A DNA stretch of 64,000 nt from Ascidia mentula (taxonomy: Eukaryota; Chordata; Ascidiacea; Phlebobranchia; Ascidiidae), in the NCBI GenBank assembly GCA_947561715.1, contig OX387197.1:24268266-24332265 (forward strand), read 5' to 3'. Position numbers and translations under genes: made by a program. Of this stretch, positions 1 to 13,629 are shown in pieces. Position 1 is the stretch's first letter. Each line of letters begins with the position of its first letter. The notes beneath the pieces are model-generated. The model did not search any database and was not told the DNA's origin. It saw only the letters and a list, made by a program, of their open reading frames with translations.

Positions 1-263
1 TCCATTAGGTTAAGCGGGTGCTCATAACCAGGGGGTGCAAGAGGACTACATGCAGGCCAAATTCTCGAAAGGCTACCCTGTGGTCTTTTGCTTGTACTCA
101 ACTGTACATAATGTTTCGTGCAGAAGAATTGGGGGTATACTGTATTAGGTTGGAAGATGTGCTGCACACTCAAAGCCATGCGTGTGCAAGTGTATTCTGC
201 CATGCCGGATGTGACATTGTTAGGTCCATACTGATGCTGAAGTGAGTGGTATACATACCATAC

Positions 264-3200
264 AGTTACGAGCTGTCCAAAGTTCAGAACTATTCCGTTT
301 GCTTGGGCGATAAAAACTGCTGCGACGGCCTCGTAAAGAGCTGTGCCGTCCATATTGATCGTTGCGCCAATGGGCAAAACAAATCTAACAAAACACATGT
401 GAAAATTGCTGTTCTCTTTGTGGAATCGTTTTATTGATTGATTAAACTGTTTTTTTTCAAATATTACAATCCAAAGTTATCCACAATTGATATAAGAAAA
501 TGTTAACAGTATTTAAAAAAACATTTTGAAAACGAAAAGCAAGAAAATCGTGACAACAAACACGATGAAAATTATTCCTGCCCTTTTCACCTGGTGACAC
601 GTTTGTCCACGTGGTTGTTAGTTTCAAGACAGTTCAAGGTCACAGGGAGAGTTGCCGAACTTGAGGATGTCGCCAACGCCGTCAGCAACGCCTGAATATA
701 AGGTTGTGATTTTGTATATATAGATGCCACTTAATTGTATGTTTAAGTCAAATCCGAACAAACAGCACTGGTAATGAGCATAGCAGTGTTCGAAACGTTT
801 GCTTTGTTGTGATTAGCTTTGACTTTTCTATTTTATGTAAATAAGCTCAAAGTTTTTCGCATCGAACGAACAAATTTAGTAAATTATTGTAGCTCATGCA
901 AACAAACATTTTCACCAGCTCGATTAAATGTCGAACAGACATTTGTCACCATTTGTGGAAAATATTTTTCGAGTGAAATGTGTTCAAGCTATGGAAATAG
1001 TGGTCTTGTGGATCAATAAGTCGTACCTGCAAAACCCCGGCAAGGTATTTGAAGGGGTTCTTCCTAAGTACGATGAAGTAAATTAGAGGAAGAACTATAA
1101 TCCCATGGATCGCAAGACCTCCAATAACTGTTGCCATATACAAGCCAAGTTGTTCCAAAACCTGGAAAAAAATTGTGATTGATTTCCTCGTATTTCCTCT
1201 GTGTTTTCTTAAACCAGTGGATAAAAAACAAATATTATGTTTCGTGATTTTGACGTGCTTTGCTATATTCGGGTCGTTACCTTAACAGGATCGTCCATTT
1301 TCATTATCTCTCCAGCAATAAGAAAGATAATACCGATCGGTGCGTACCTGAACAAAACGAAGAGCTGTTGAACGTTAGAGGGTATTTTTGTATCTACTTG
1401 CTTTATGCGGAGCCAATGATATTTTAACCGCTCTTATTTTGATTTGTTTTTATCTTATTCGTAAACTGAAGCGTTTCAAATTGATTTCTATTAAAATTAT
1501 AAATAATGAAATTATGAATAAATAATATAAATATACCGATGAAAAAACAATAAACAACACCGGATCGGTGAACCAAGCCACCCTGGTAGGCTGTCGATCG
1601 AAAAACGTTTCTGTAGTTCCTCAGTAAAGCCTTTTTAAATCAATCTGTTAGACAGCTCTTTCATAAATAAAAACGTCTTTCAAAGAGCTGTCTAACAGAT
1701 TGATTTAAAAAGGCTTTACTCAGCTAATATAGATACATTGTTAAATAAATAATTCTAATTGTATGTATTTATAAATTTATAAAAAAAATATTATTTTTTT
1801 TATACTTTTTTTATTTAATTATTTATAATAAATAATTATAAACAACGGCAGCCAACCAAATGACTATGGTGACGATCTTCATCGTTGCTTCGTTAAAGGC
1901 GACAAAAAAGTCCACCAGGATTTTTCCTTGTTCTCCCATCCCACCAATAATGACCCCAAAGGATAGACAGAAAGTGATCAGACCCAAAACATTGATTCCG
2001 TTCTTGTATGAACCGACCTGCATGCGAACAGTTCATATAACTTTGTTGCATTATCGGAATCTGGTAGCTTTCTGACCAACAACAACTGCCTTTGAACAAT
2101 TCTAGAATCTAAATACGTTTGTTGCCTACAAGCATAAGTGAAATATAGAGGAAAAACCTTGTCGAAGAAACTTAGGATTCCATACAGGAATTGTTCTGGT
2201 TAAGTTCCATTGTCAAAAGGTTTTGAAATACAACGCGTAACTTACATTTGTTTATACGTCACTGCACTTACCAGTTCGTAATCAACAGTGACATTTTGCA
2301 ACGTAACAGTCGTTTGTTCGTAACCAACTGTAGTGACGGCATCCGGTGACATAGTGACGTCACTGGTGACGTTTTGTTCCTCGTAAATAGGCTGTCGTCG
2401 TGTTTCGTACTGCAAAAAATATTCGAACATAGTTGCAAAAAAAATATTCGAACATAGTTGCAAAAAAAATATTCGAACATAGTTGCAAATAAAATATTCG
2501 AACATAGTTACAAATAAAATATTCGAACATAGTTGCAAATAAAATAATCGCACAACAATAGCTGCAGAAGAAAACATTTCAACAATATTCCTAACAAGTT
2601 CAGACCCAACAAGAAAACACAATCATGTCAATTTGGCCTCGAGGCAGGTAAGTCACGTGACACATGGATGCCTGACCCGATAAGCCAGTTGACCAATCAA
2701 AAGCTCCTATGGCTGCAGCATCGTTAAATTTTCAGTGCGAGATAGGTTTGTTGACCAAACTCAACACTAGAAATGTCGACCAAACTCACCTGCTGGAAGC
2801 ACGCCTGGACGAGGTTTTCTGGGAAAAGGTTTCTGCGTACAAAAACATTCATCATATAACGCTCATCCGACCAGCAGAGGTCATTCATTAACCGGGCCAA
2901 AATCCACGGCGCTTAGTGGCCCGAAATCCAGACTTATTGTGTCGTAACAATTGGAATGTCATTCTGCATCTGTCGGTTGCTTTGTTGGTAAAGGTAGAAA
3001 AGCGACCAAGGGTTTATTGTGTCCCAATGCAAATGTGTGCTCAGCATACAGAGCGCACCCTGCAGTGGCAATTGATCAAATACCCGACAATGCCAAAAAA
3101 CGCATAATATTCAGAATGTTAAATATATAGTGCATGGTTACTACGCCAAAACAACCCCACAAGTGAAATCGCTGAGAAAAACTCATGAAAAACTTCTCGA

Positions 3201-4987
3201 CAAAAATGGATCTTCCTACAAAACGTTGTAAAGCAATTCTATATTGACACAACCTGATCCAAACCACGTTATCTTCAACAGTAAATTTCAATCAAATTTC
3301 ACATCTCTCACCTCAAAAGGTCAGTCAGGGCATCGACAGGTTCGACGCTTAAGGAACTTCCAGTTGCATCAATACTATCTTCCCCGACACGGCCTGCACC
3401 AAATTATAGATTTAAAAAACTTGTTTCGCGTTGAATTAGTAGCAGCAGTGATGTTCTTGCTGCCAGGCATGTTGTATTTTATTTGATCGGTTCTTCTGTT
3501 AGAATTAAACGTATACGTTTATTCACAGAAGTTTCGCCTGCTTTTCAATCAAAATCAAAACAGCAAGATTTTTTAAATAAGCGTCCACGAAACGTCTTAT
3601 ATCGGTTAATTTTAAAGCTCTCAAATTTGGTAGGTTTCCACGCTTAATTAACTAACATGCATTTAACTGAATACGTGCGACCACTTTTTTTCAGAGGACA
3701 CGCGCAGGTTTACAGTAAAACGTCATCCGTAGAACAAACAATACATTTGCCGGATGGAAATATGCTTTAAAATCCACCGCGAAAACCACCTGACACGACA
3801 CAGCTGACATGGGCAATCTACGGCCCGCGGGCGACATGTTCCAGTTGGGTCGTGCAATCTGGCCCCTAGCCTCTCAGGAACACCATTCAAATTGCATTTA
3901 TTTATTGTACGTCATAAACTATAAGCGTAACAATCTATTTGTTCACTTGTAAAGATTTAATAATATCTGGGCCATGAGCCGACAATTTGAACCCAGTACC
4001 CCTGCTGCAAAGCAAAATCACCTGGGTTGATTGCTACGACCAGCACCATTCCAATGATGACGGCGATGAGCGTTGTGCTCATATAATAAACGATAGCTCG
4101 CGCTCCAAGCTTGCCCGATGCCTCTCGGTCCAAGGTCGATACTCCTACGTTAGAAAGCAATGATGTTTTTAGCACTTTTAAACAAAATGCAGGAAGGTAA
4201 AGTGTTTTTCAAAAATGAGGTAAAAACATCAATATTTGTTATTTTGCTTAATAAAGTGTCACGGAAAGAGCCTTCAAATAGCGCTAAGACCATTTCGTAA
4301 ACATTAACGATATAGGGCCCAAGACTGCATCAATATATCGGTACTTGTGTGGATTGCTTCAACGCGCGTTGAATTTCACGTGGTTATTAGGCATGTTCAG
4401 ATACCGAACATGTTTACAAACAACTTGTACTCATGGATTCCACGTGGATTTGACACAGCAACATATAGTGGATTGTACATCAAAGAACTGCTGTGATCGG
4501 ATATTTAAACGTTGTAAAGTTTGTAGTTTTTTGGTAAACTTTTCCACTTGGAATGTGAAAGGTGAAATTAGATGACCAATGACTCGGCATTGTTTTATTC
4601 AAATCCAGCATTTATAGCTGATATTGTGGGTTAATAATCACTGGTGCGCGAACATCCAAATTCAAAGTTTCAGGTCCTTAATATAAGAGTCATTTTTTTC
4701 GAAATTATAACGTTTTATTTTGCCTTAAAACAATATTGGATTTCTTAACAGTACAAAACTCTACCTGTTATCAAACTGCATACGATGAGAGGAAGGATGA
4801 TCATCTTCAACATCCGTAGGAGAAGATCTCCTGGGAAGGCGAAGTAGGTGATGTCGAGGTTAGAGAGGTGAGCTTCTCTCATTGCTATGCCAACCACGAT
4901 ACCGAGGACCACACCGGTTATGGTGGCTAGGAGCAGGGCATTTTGGCGCAAGAAGCTCTTGCAGTTAGCTTTAGTGCAGTGTACCAT
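264..4987 (-). CDS. SLC1 family excitatory amino acid transporter (5' nine exons, 3' end outside window)
   Basis: Sodium-coupled glutamate/aspartate carrier of the plasma membrane (EAAT family). Exons read leftward: 4987-4765, 4144-4022, 2911-2790, 2409-2272, 2017-1857, 1347-1281, 1161-1027, 691-591, 384-264; phases agree at every junction and give 397 codons. Family landmarks in order: N-terminal [13 protein letters not shown]2 ending [25 protein letters not shown] before the large extracellular loop, the glycosylated loop (several NVT sites), TM4/5, the serine-rich re-entrant hairpin [12 protein letters not shown], and the TM7 transport motif [11 protein letters not shown]. Family members are about 500-570 residues, so roughly the last quarter (HP2, TM8, C-terminus) lies beyond position 1. 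The third exon's acceptor (next to 2911) has a poor pyrimidine tract and its first ~19 residues match the family weakly; the rest is secure. Which EAAT subtype it is cannot be told from these exons. Confidence 0.93.
1623..1720. repeat. Perfect 39-bp inverted repeat with 20-bp spacer
   Basis: Positions 1623-1661 are the exact reverse complement of 1682-1720, separated by 20 bases. It lies in the intron between the fifth and sixth SLC1 exons. It could be a foldback (MITE-like) element or a replication-generated palindrome; no target-site duplication is obvious. Confidence 0.9.
2411..2545. repeat. 25-bp minisatellite, about five units, abutting an SLC1 3' splice site
   Basis: Five near-identical 25-base units (core ttcgaacatagttgcaaa followed by a run of A or ATAAA and ata). 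On the gene strand each unit holds a T-run followed by GCAA, and the real acceptor next to exon base 2409 is the same T-run followed by GCAG. The array therefore looks expanded from the splice site itself. Confidence 0.9.
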
Positions 4988-7930
4988 CTCGAAGCGCTAG
5001 TTACTCACACTGTTTTAACAAAACTGTTGAAAATAAAAGTGTTTTGCCTTTAGATAGAAATGTACATGAGTGTTCGTACAGCAAAACCTGTACAACCTTT
5101 TGTTTATGAAACAAAGTTTGTAAAAATACTGCGGCTTTTTAACGCTATTCAAACGGTCTGGGACAATTAAGACAATGACTCAAAATTATTTTCAACCTCA
5201 TCACTTGCTCCGTCCCCACAAGCCTGTACAATAAGCTGCAATACCAGAATTCCACCGTTTGTCAGCTCGAGTAGAACCAAAGTTAAATGTTTTGCAAACT
5301 CTGTCAACAATGACAAACACTCTTCAATCCAAACGAACAAAAAATCTCGGGAAAATCCCAACTTACTGGAAATTGCCCGTTGCCAGAACTGCCCTGTCTT
5401 ATTTTACTCTCTGTGAGGCGTTACTCTCTGTGTAAACTTTATACGAAAAAACATGAGTAAATATTTATCGCGCGTCGGCGCGCGCTTAACTTTTATGCAT
5501 TTCCAATAAACGTTGATAAGAGAGTTAACATTGTTTTGTGAATTTGCGTGTTTAAACCCTTTCCAGCGGTTTAAGAGAACTATAGCAAAATTATAACACG
5601 TGTGGGTAAAGTGTTCAGAAACATGACAAATACAATTTTTATTAAGCTTTGTAAACTTCTCAATGACCTCTCGTCACAAAGAAAAAAATAAAAGTTTTAG
5701 AAACGGACAAATTTAACTTAAATAAATCGAAACTAGTATACAAATTTCTCCCTTGCAGGTTAAATATTTGTTTCCAGCGTATACGTACGATACTAGGAAA
5801 AATTCGAAAATATTTAACTAACACTTAAGCGCACGCTCACCACAAACACGACGCCAGGGGGTGCTGGTTTTGACATTAGTGCATTGGTAACCAAACTACG
5901 AGCGGCAAAGCCGGTCATCTCGCCGGACATGGGCCCCTAAAACCACAACAGTTTTCACTTCACTGCCAACTGTGTCTCGTTTTGTTCTGTAAAAAAATCT
6001 GTTTTATTCTGTTCGTCACTATATTTTCGTCGATCGTTTTTACATCCTGAATTTCCGACACAGAAATTATGATGTATTGCTTCAAAATTCCCTGTATGAG
6101 GAGACAATCGTGGCAGAAACTATATTGTCTTGAACGGTTATCCGGCCCACAACCGTCAATACTCACGGATCTTTGGGGGAAAAAGTTTGGTGACTCCCGA
6201 TATATTGAACAGTAAACCCGTGTAAAGAAGGTATTCGGTTCCGAATGAGGCTTTTTACTAATAACGAACTGTGAACATTAGAACTGACCTATGCGCACTT
6301 CAACATGCTTGGCTGCTAGGAAGCACCGTTCTACGCAATTTATCTTTCCTTCTCTTTACAATCTTCTACGCAAATTATCTACCAACACTTGAGGATTGTG
6401 GCAAATTCCGACATGGTTGTGTTCATGAAGCGTTTCGCCCGATCATGTCGACGAAACTCTTCTAGTTGAAAACGCTTTTCTTGAAAATATATAACAAATA
6501 GACAACACGATATAGCTGCTTTTCTCAGACTGATCAGCTATACTTCAGGAACATCACTCTTTTTAACACGATTTATCAACAAATGCGCTTTCAAACTACT
6601 TTAACTGAAATAACTTAGTACCCTGGCGGTGACATCATTTATTATTTGTTTTGCTTTCAGCAACAAACTAATTCAACTAAAATAACTTATGGCGCTTTCT
6701 TAATCATCACGAAATTTTGCCAGACAAAACTTTGCACTTCATGCTCAAAGTGCGCAGCTCGGTATAGGGTTACAGCCCGCAGGTCGGTTTGTTCTGCCCT
6801 GGATCGTATAATATTGGTATGCTTGTTTGGCGATGGAAGTCGTAAGCCGCGCGCGCTGTGCAAGTGTTTTAATATCGCTTGCAGTCGTAACCGACCCTGA
6901 TCGTTAAAAGCTTAACGTCATTTACGAGCGTAATTTCGTGTGTTTAAAGTTGACTGAACATAAAACGCATCCTGGTAGGTTGTCGGTTGAATGAAGGTCA
7001 TCAAATCCAGTATTAGGTATTGTTCAGATCAGAAAACCAATTTTGAGTGAAAACTATAGGATGTGTCAACACAATGAAGATTCGAATTCGGCCGAATCCG
7101 AATACCTTCAGACAATATTGGGCCGAATTCGGTCTAAATCCGTATCTCAAAAGACATTAATTTTTAAAATAATCATATTAACACCAATTTATCGGTTTTT
7201 GTTTTTTAATGTGGCGATTAAATTCCACATCTGTTTCCCAATTTGTGCGCAAATACGAATATTCGGATTCGGATTCGTTCCGACATATTCCTTGTAAAAA
7301 CTGTCATTTATCGAAGAAGAATCGACTGTCTACCTAGCCCCTGTCATATGTGTCTCGTATGCCATGTAGCGATTACTTGTGTAAACTATGTAAACGTTTT
7401 GGCAGAATAAATACGACGTCATGGTGCGGCGTGTTTTACAATTATGTTTATGGTTTGATATTGAATGAAGTGCAATTAATCACTCTTCTAATTTTAGTGC
7501 TTCAATTTATGTTGTTAGCCTTTAGCACGCAAAGCTTGAACTACCTATTCGCATTCAGGGGCATAGACAACTTCAGCCTCGCACAATATATACTATGCTT
7601 ACTTTGACTTTTTTCCTGAAACATTATCTCCAACGGCAGTTTTACCCGTCCAGCACGCATTGTCTGTAAAGCAACTGCCATTAATGTCCCAGTTTATAAG
7701 TTTGGCATCTGTGACTCGTCTTGCTTTGCATAAAAAAGATTTTCACATTTTTTTCTGTACTTTCACAACGCAAATCGCCGAACGTTTATCTTGGGGTAGA
7801 AATACAATATGAGTGAAAAGTCGTTTCGTGACGAACAAAATCCAACGAACATTCTACATCTTACAAAGATCGTGCCAGAAAAGGTTTGGATTTCGCTTTT
7901 GTCCCCCTGAATACACAAAGCTACTTTGTG

Positions 7931-10292
7931 AAAAGGGGTTTGCCAGACGTGCTTTAAACAAATCGTTTGTCACCACCTGGGTAGGGGGTAGTGATAGGTT
8001 CCCTATGGATGTGTGGAGAGCAACGTGACATACTGTATATGTATCTGCCATCTCTACATATATCTTTTCAATTTGAATGTTTTAGAAGTCCTCTTGTTAT
8101 GCCAAATGTTGAGGTTACAAAAAGGTTTTAATTTCCAATCATAAAAAACTATTACAGGATTTAGCTGTGTAAATTTACACCTGTTATAGATTTAAATAGT
8201 TATAATACCCCAATACTACACTAAAATAAACGGTTTAACTGCAGCAAACTTTTTGTAACATTTTTTTTAAAGCAACAACGTGTCACACTGCTTCAGTAGT
8301 TCGAATTTGACACCTTTAATTTTTTATTGTTGGGATTTATGAGCCCGCACTAAATAGCATACGTTTCATTAAGTCGTCAACTTTTAGCACACCTATAAAT
8401 CAAGCATATCGTCCCCTTGCATTCATGGATTCCTGTATGTACACTTCAACACGAACACTTCTCTCCTTTGTTTGCATTGTGGCAATGCTTGCCGTCATAA
8501 TACTTCGTTGTTTCACACGAATAACTTCACGAGTGATGTTTTGTTACCTGTGGTGAAATTTTCGCACGTATAGCCTGTCATACTGTCAGCATAGTGAATT
8601 TGGAAAGACCTTGACCTTGACATCACCGTAGACTTCGTGCGCAGAACTCAATTTGAAATAAAATTCGTCTGCAAATTATTGTCGACTGAGTTACAAAACT
8701 GGTAGTCGTGGCATTTAGCAACCACCACCACCACTGCATTTGTGAATGCTTGATAATTAGTATTTCACTACTAACATCGCTTTTTTCGCCTCAGCAACAT
8801 GATTTCACTGTTATTTCCTTATTCGTGTGCAAATTCGAATATTCGGATTCGTTTCGACTTTCCCCAGTAAAACTGAAATGAAGATCGGCTGCCTATCAAG
8901 CTGCATGCTTGTTTTTCTTTCCTTGACAATTGGGTCGCAATTTTTGAGTTTTAAGCGTGTATTACTCTTTTGCGAACTTGAACTGCTACTGTAGCGGCTC
9001 GTGTTGGTCGTTAAAAACTCCTGGTAGTAACCGCATTTGTTGAAATTCGCCGCCAATTTATTCAAACCGTCAGACTGTCGCCACATCGTCGCCAAACCCC
9101 GTTGCATGTAATGTGTATCGTTTACTCGTCTTTTTACTTCCGTTTTGTTTTACAAACACCGAACTCGTACCTGCACCGCCGATAACAACCACTGCTTGGA
9201 ACCTCTAATAATTCTTTCTATCTTCTTTCATACCTTCGTCCTTTATAAGTCGTCACATTCCCAATCTTGGAGATATGTTGAGATATATATGTTGAAACAG
9301 ATATGTTCACTTGTTGTTTTGTTAACAACCTGATCACCGCTAAAATACTGAGGCTTTGGCAGACTGTTATGAAGATTTGGTTTTTGCCGCTTTACTAGTA
9401 TTGGATTATTTCTGAGTAAGATAGCGCATTAATAATTTTACGACAAGTAATGGAACGCTTCATTTTGGTGACCTGCGCTTGTGATTAAAACGCAAAATCC
9501 TTCTGATTTGAGCGATGTTTTTTTTTGATGAACGCTAAGTTTTTCTTGTTACAACGGGGTTTGGCGACGATGTGGCGACAGTCTGACGGTTTGAATAAAT
9601 TGGCGGTGACTTTCAACAAATGCGGTTACTACCAGGAATTTTTAACGACCAACACGGGACGCTACACTACCCAATGCTTGGTTGTGGTGCATTCCAGTCA
9701 TACCTTTTGAAACGCTGACGGTCATAAAAAAGTCTATGGTTTCTAAACATAGCGAGATCGACTGGAGGGCAGAGAGCATGGTCTCCGCAACCTTCAGGTG
9801 ACATGGTGTCTTCATGAAGGTCACTGTCAACGTTAAACGGGTCCGCTTTGCAAAGTAGGCTTGTGGATTACACTTTCAATGCACACGAAAGTAACTAAAC
9901 GGCACTACTGAAAGCATTGAAAGTCAAACTGCACCAAAAGTGTTAAATGTTGATAAGTTCATTAATGAGATCATTGACTTTTTGCCTTTCTAGAGTTCTT
10001 TAACCTGGGTTTTGCGTAGCACTCCCAGGGGTGCCGTCAACACCAAGGGTTCCATCAAAGTCTTTAAATCACGGCATCAACAACATAAATGCGACTGCGT
10101 TACACGGAAATATTTTTATGTACCACAGCACAATGCATTGATGTGCGGAGGCAGCGTTAGTGGAAAATGTATGTTTTTTCTGTGTAAAAATTTTCGAAGA
10201 CCTATTTACCTTACTACTTTAAGGGTTCCATGGCGAAAAAATGGCAAAAGGGGATTGTCAGACGTGCTTAACAAAATTCGTTTGTCACCACC
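7931..10292 (+). repeat. Dispersed direct repeat pair, about 47 bp
   Basis: 7931-7977 and 10246-10292 share a ~47-bp segment (aaaagggg...cagacgtgctt...tcgtttgtcaccacc) with few differences, in the same orientation, 2.3 kb apart. Only the two ends of this interval are repeat copies. Probably fragments of one mobile element family. Confidence 0.7.
8994..9665. repeat. Inverted duplication, ~115-bp arms
   Basis: The reverse complement of 8994-9108 matches 9549-9665 with few mismatches, leaving a ~440-bp spacer. Both arms stay open in one frame and encode GLATMWRQSDGLNKLA, so the arms may derive from a coding element, possibly a transposon; I do not recognise the protein. Confidence 0.8.
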
Positions 10293-11508
10293 AGAGGTCG
10301 GGGCAGTGACAGACGCTTCTGTACTAAGTGTTGAGAGATTATATACAAGATGTTGTACTTCTGTATTACGTTACAGGATATTTCAGCTTTTTTTTAATAT
10401 TTTCATGTCTTTTTGAAAATTAACAGGAATGCCATATACCGTTCATGTTTTAATAATTTTAAGAGTAAAAGTAGTATTTTATTGTCACGGTGTTAAAAAT
10501 ACGATGTACGATACAGTATATAGGCGTTTCAACCGACAACAACACGTAAGCACCAGCGTTCATGCATTGGGTAATAGAACGAATAAAGCAGAAAGCACAA
10601 CACAGAATCCAAGCTGGTCATGATGGCAAGGAATGCAGGTTTATCGACAAAGACTATTGTTCGAAATTCTAGAATGCATGCAATTGTTTAAAGACGTCGC
10701 CTCACTTTAAGTTGTTCGATATCAAAAAACGGCAAATTTTTAATGAGAAAAAATTGCGTTGCAAATTTCTGCACAAATTTATGACCATGGAAACATCAAA
10801 ACGGAATGGTATTGGGTCACATGATCACCACACAAATAAAATTGTTCTGTAGCTGATAAAAGCTTGCAGAAGTAGAGTTTGTTAAAAGGAGGAAGGTTAG
10901 CTAAAAATATAGTGGAAGATTTGTATAACACACTTTTCTGAATTCAGTTTAGTGCATTATCTTACTTACTCAATAGCGCAAATATTGTTTGGCGAAGATG
11001 AATAAAGTTCTAGTAAAACCGGTTTCAACGTTAGCTTTTTGGAATGTTATCACATATCAAAGTACAAGCTATGAATAGTTTTAATCGGAACAGAAATTTG
11101 GACAATCTCAACTTGCTTGTTGCAACCAAATGCCCATAAAATAATTAAAACAATACTTTACAGCGTGACTGGGATTCTCAGTTGCAAAAACTTCACTGAA
11201 TTAATGAAGCAAATGAAGTTTGTACAACAGAGAGGAAATGAGTAAGGCACTACCGACATGATGTGCTCACATGATATGAAGAACTGTGTTACAAAAACAC
11301 ACACAAAACCTGTACAAATTATTAATGATAACATGTTAAAATAGCAGAAAATTAGCACCTAGTTTACACTCAATGAAATGGTAGAATAGTAGCAAGAGCA
11401 AAAGGGCAATTGCAGGTTTGTCTTAAATTTGTATAAAAAAGGGCACCATTACAACATGTGCATCACTAAATGATTGAAACTTGCGGCAGAGGGGGTGCAT
11501 GATTTTGA

Positions 11509-13629
11509 TCACTTTGCGTTGTTTTTTGAAGTATACTTTTGATCAAAAATTGGTCGTGAAGCTCCGTATGCTGTCATACCTGACTGGCTTGCATACTTGT
11601 TCGTTCCAGCCTGAAATTAATATTACTATTTCACAAATTCGCCTATAATTGTATATATGGTATTAAGCTTAAAAATCAGGCAAATGGAACACAGTTCTTA
11701 TAAAATTATGCAAAACAATAATTGTTTTAGGAAAACTATATTTAATTTAAAAAAAATTTGGTTAACTAAACCTAATTGTTTCATATTATTGGGTTTATGA
11801 CGAAGTTTTTAAAATTAGTTGGGACTGTGTAATGGTATGGATAGTGTACAGTGCTCAATTGAAGGTAATGTTTTATCAGTCATTGTAGCTCTATGTACAT
11901 ACGCTTGTATCTATCTACAACACCAAGCATGTACATTGCTTGTTCAGTATGGCTGTGACATGCGCTTCTTGAAAATACATGTTGAAGTAGCATTATGCTT
12001 TTAAATAGGTTTGTCATGTGTTAATACACTAGTAAAATAGTGTCCACTTATTTTTTCTCAGCAAGAGTTATGTACATACATGATTGCAAAGAGTCAATGA
12101 GGAAAATTCTTTGAAAAAAGCCATCACCGAAAAATGATAAGTATATACCTGAAGACCGATGATTGTGTTTCCTGCCTTCAATTTCTCTGACGACCACTCT
12201 CGCTTTTGTTTTTCTGGAACCCTTATACCGATATCCGTGTCAGTTAAGCCTTTTGACATTGCCTGCAAAAAACATGTTTTTTTTCAATGCATAGGGATTT
12301 CAATCATAGGGAGTAGATATTATATATACATATGTGAATATATATATGTGTGTGTTATGGAAATTATACATACCTGATCCACTACACTAAGCAAGCATGT
12401 CTGCACCTACACACATAAATAAACATGATTGATGTATTTTTATTTTTGAAGAAAGTACATTTTACCATTATAACCATTCAACCAATTGACATGAAAGAGG
12501 TGGTACAATTTTTTGTAAAGAATGACAATAGCACAACTATATGCTTTGTGTTTATTCAGGCAGAAAATTATGGCTGTGTAATTCCTAAATTGTTAGTTCG
12601 ATGGACTGTTGTAATCCACAATAAGAATGATATCACACATTTTAGACAGTTGTAAAACCTAAGGTTTTTGGTATATAAGGTCAAATGGTTGATTGATAAT
12701 AGGTCAAAACTGATCAAAGTCGTAAAAATACATATTTGAAAGTATATACTGGTACATATGCAAAATATTTATTGAACCTGTGACATCCCAGAACCATTGT
12801 AAAGGTCAGCTGTAGTACAAAGGGAAGGTTCTGGAACTCCTAAAACTTTGATCGCATCCAGGAAGGCATTGATATTTTCCATCTTTTAAAGAAAAACACC
12901 CATGATGACATCCATGACAAAAATATTAAAATATAAACAAACTCACACAGCGGAATGGGTTAAGCATATCTTCATGTGGAATATTGGGTTTCAGAAGTCC
13001 AGGCTGTAAGGTTTTCACCAAGCTGTTGATAATAAACATCAAAACATTTAAAATATTGTCTTAAGAGTGCTGGTAAAAAAAAAGGTCAATAAAATTATAG
13101 TCCATTAAAGAAAATATTGGCCAGATATTATGGACACTGTTGAAAGACTAAGCAATAAATTCTGGGGGCTGCATACAGATGGCAACTGTTTGATCAGTGC
13201 AGCTTCGTGCGACCATGTCACTTTCATACAGAATTCATAATATTGGCTCCATGTTCATATAAACAATAAGTGTAACATTGGCATTTAAGGCAAAAAGTTC
13301 ACATTTGATTGCACATACTAGCAAAGCACACGGCCATCTTTCAGCCAATTCTGGAAGGACTGATCCATCATGGTCGAGCAGCCAATAGTTGCTGCTATCC
13401 ATTCTCGCAAGTCCTCTTCCAACAAGTCATCATACTTGGCTGCCATCTGTAAAACAATCGAAAATGTATAAATTCGCAGAAAATTCTGCATGTAAAATTT
13501 GGTTTCAATTATAGCTGTAAAAGTTGTTTGTTGTGTTTTAACATAATTTAAAATGAAATACTACTTTCACTGGCTTGCCTTTCTTTTAATTTCCTGGCTA
13601 AATCCATAACTTGGTCCTTGATTGGCCAT
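11509..13629 (-). CDS. TAGLN: Transgelin / calponin-family actin-binding protein
   Basis: Complete gene of 202 residues, the usual transgelin length. Exons leftward: 13629-13579, 13446-13319, 13022-12947, 12882-12778, 12406-12374, 12262-12149, 11610-11509; all phases fit. The N-terminus MANQGPSYGFSQEIKRK matches the transgelin start, followed by a single calponin-homology domain (about residues 20-130: LREWIAATIG, FQNWLKDGRVLC, MENINAFLDAIKVLGV) and one calponin-like repeat near the C-terminus (LKAGNTIIGLQ, then AGTNKYASQSGMTAYG). Known family members bind actin filaments and are muscle or cytoskeletal proteins. The first intron appears to be GC-AG (exon end AAG, then gcaagc), because no GT donor restores the frame. 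Another family member (TAGLN2/3 or a muscle calponin relative) cannot be excluded. Confidence 0.93.

Larger units (their letters stand above)
4988..11508. other. Long region without a recognised gene; several diverged repeats
   Basis: I see no exon with family homology here on either strand; open frames are short and carry no recognisable motif. A 64-codon minus-strand frame (5167-5361) with an acidic end is unassigned. The region holds diverged repeats: an AT-rich motif with cgaatattcggattcg at about 7257 and 8833, a 47-bp repeat pair (7931-7977 and 10246-10292), and the inverted duplication at 8994-9665. The SLC1 promoter should lie at its left edge. Confidence 0.5.

Noticed and set aside
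2242..2622. 126-codon minus frame spanning the SLC1 loop exon and minisatellite
   Set aside because: Only 2272-2409 is exon; the rest is the 25-bp repeat, open by chance of its period. The fragment [11 protein letters not shown] upstream resembles the loop motif, but the true [12 protein letters not shown] exon is at 2790-2911.
10012..10416. 134-codon plus frame in the gene-poor stretch
   Set aside because: Contains one arm of a dispersed repeat (10246-10292) and no recognisable domain; does not start with ATG.
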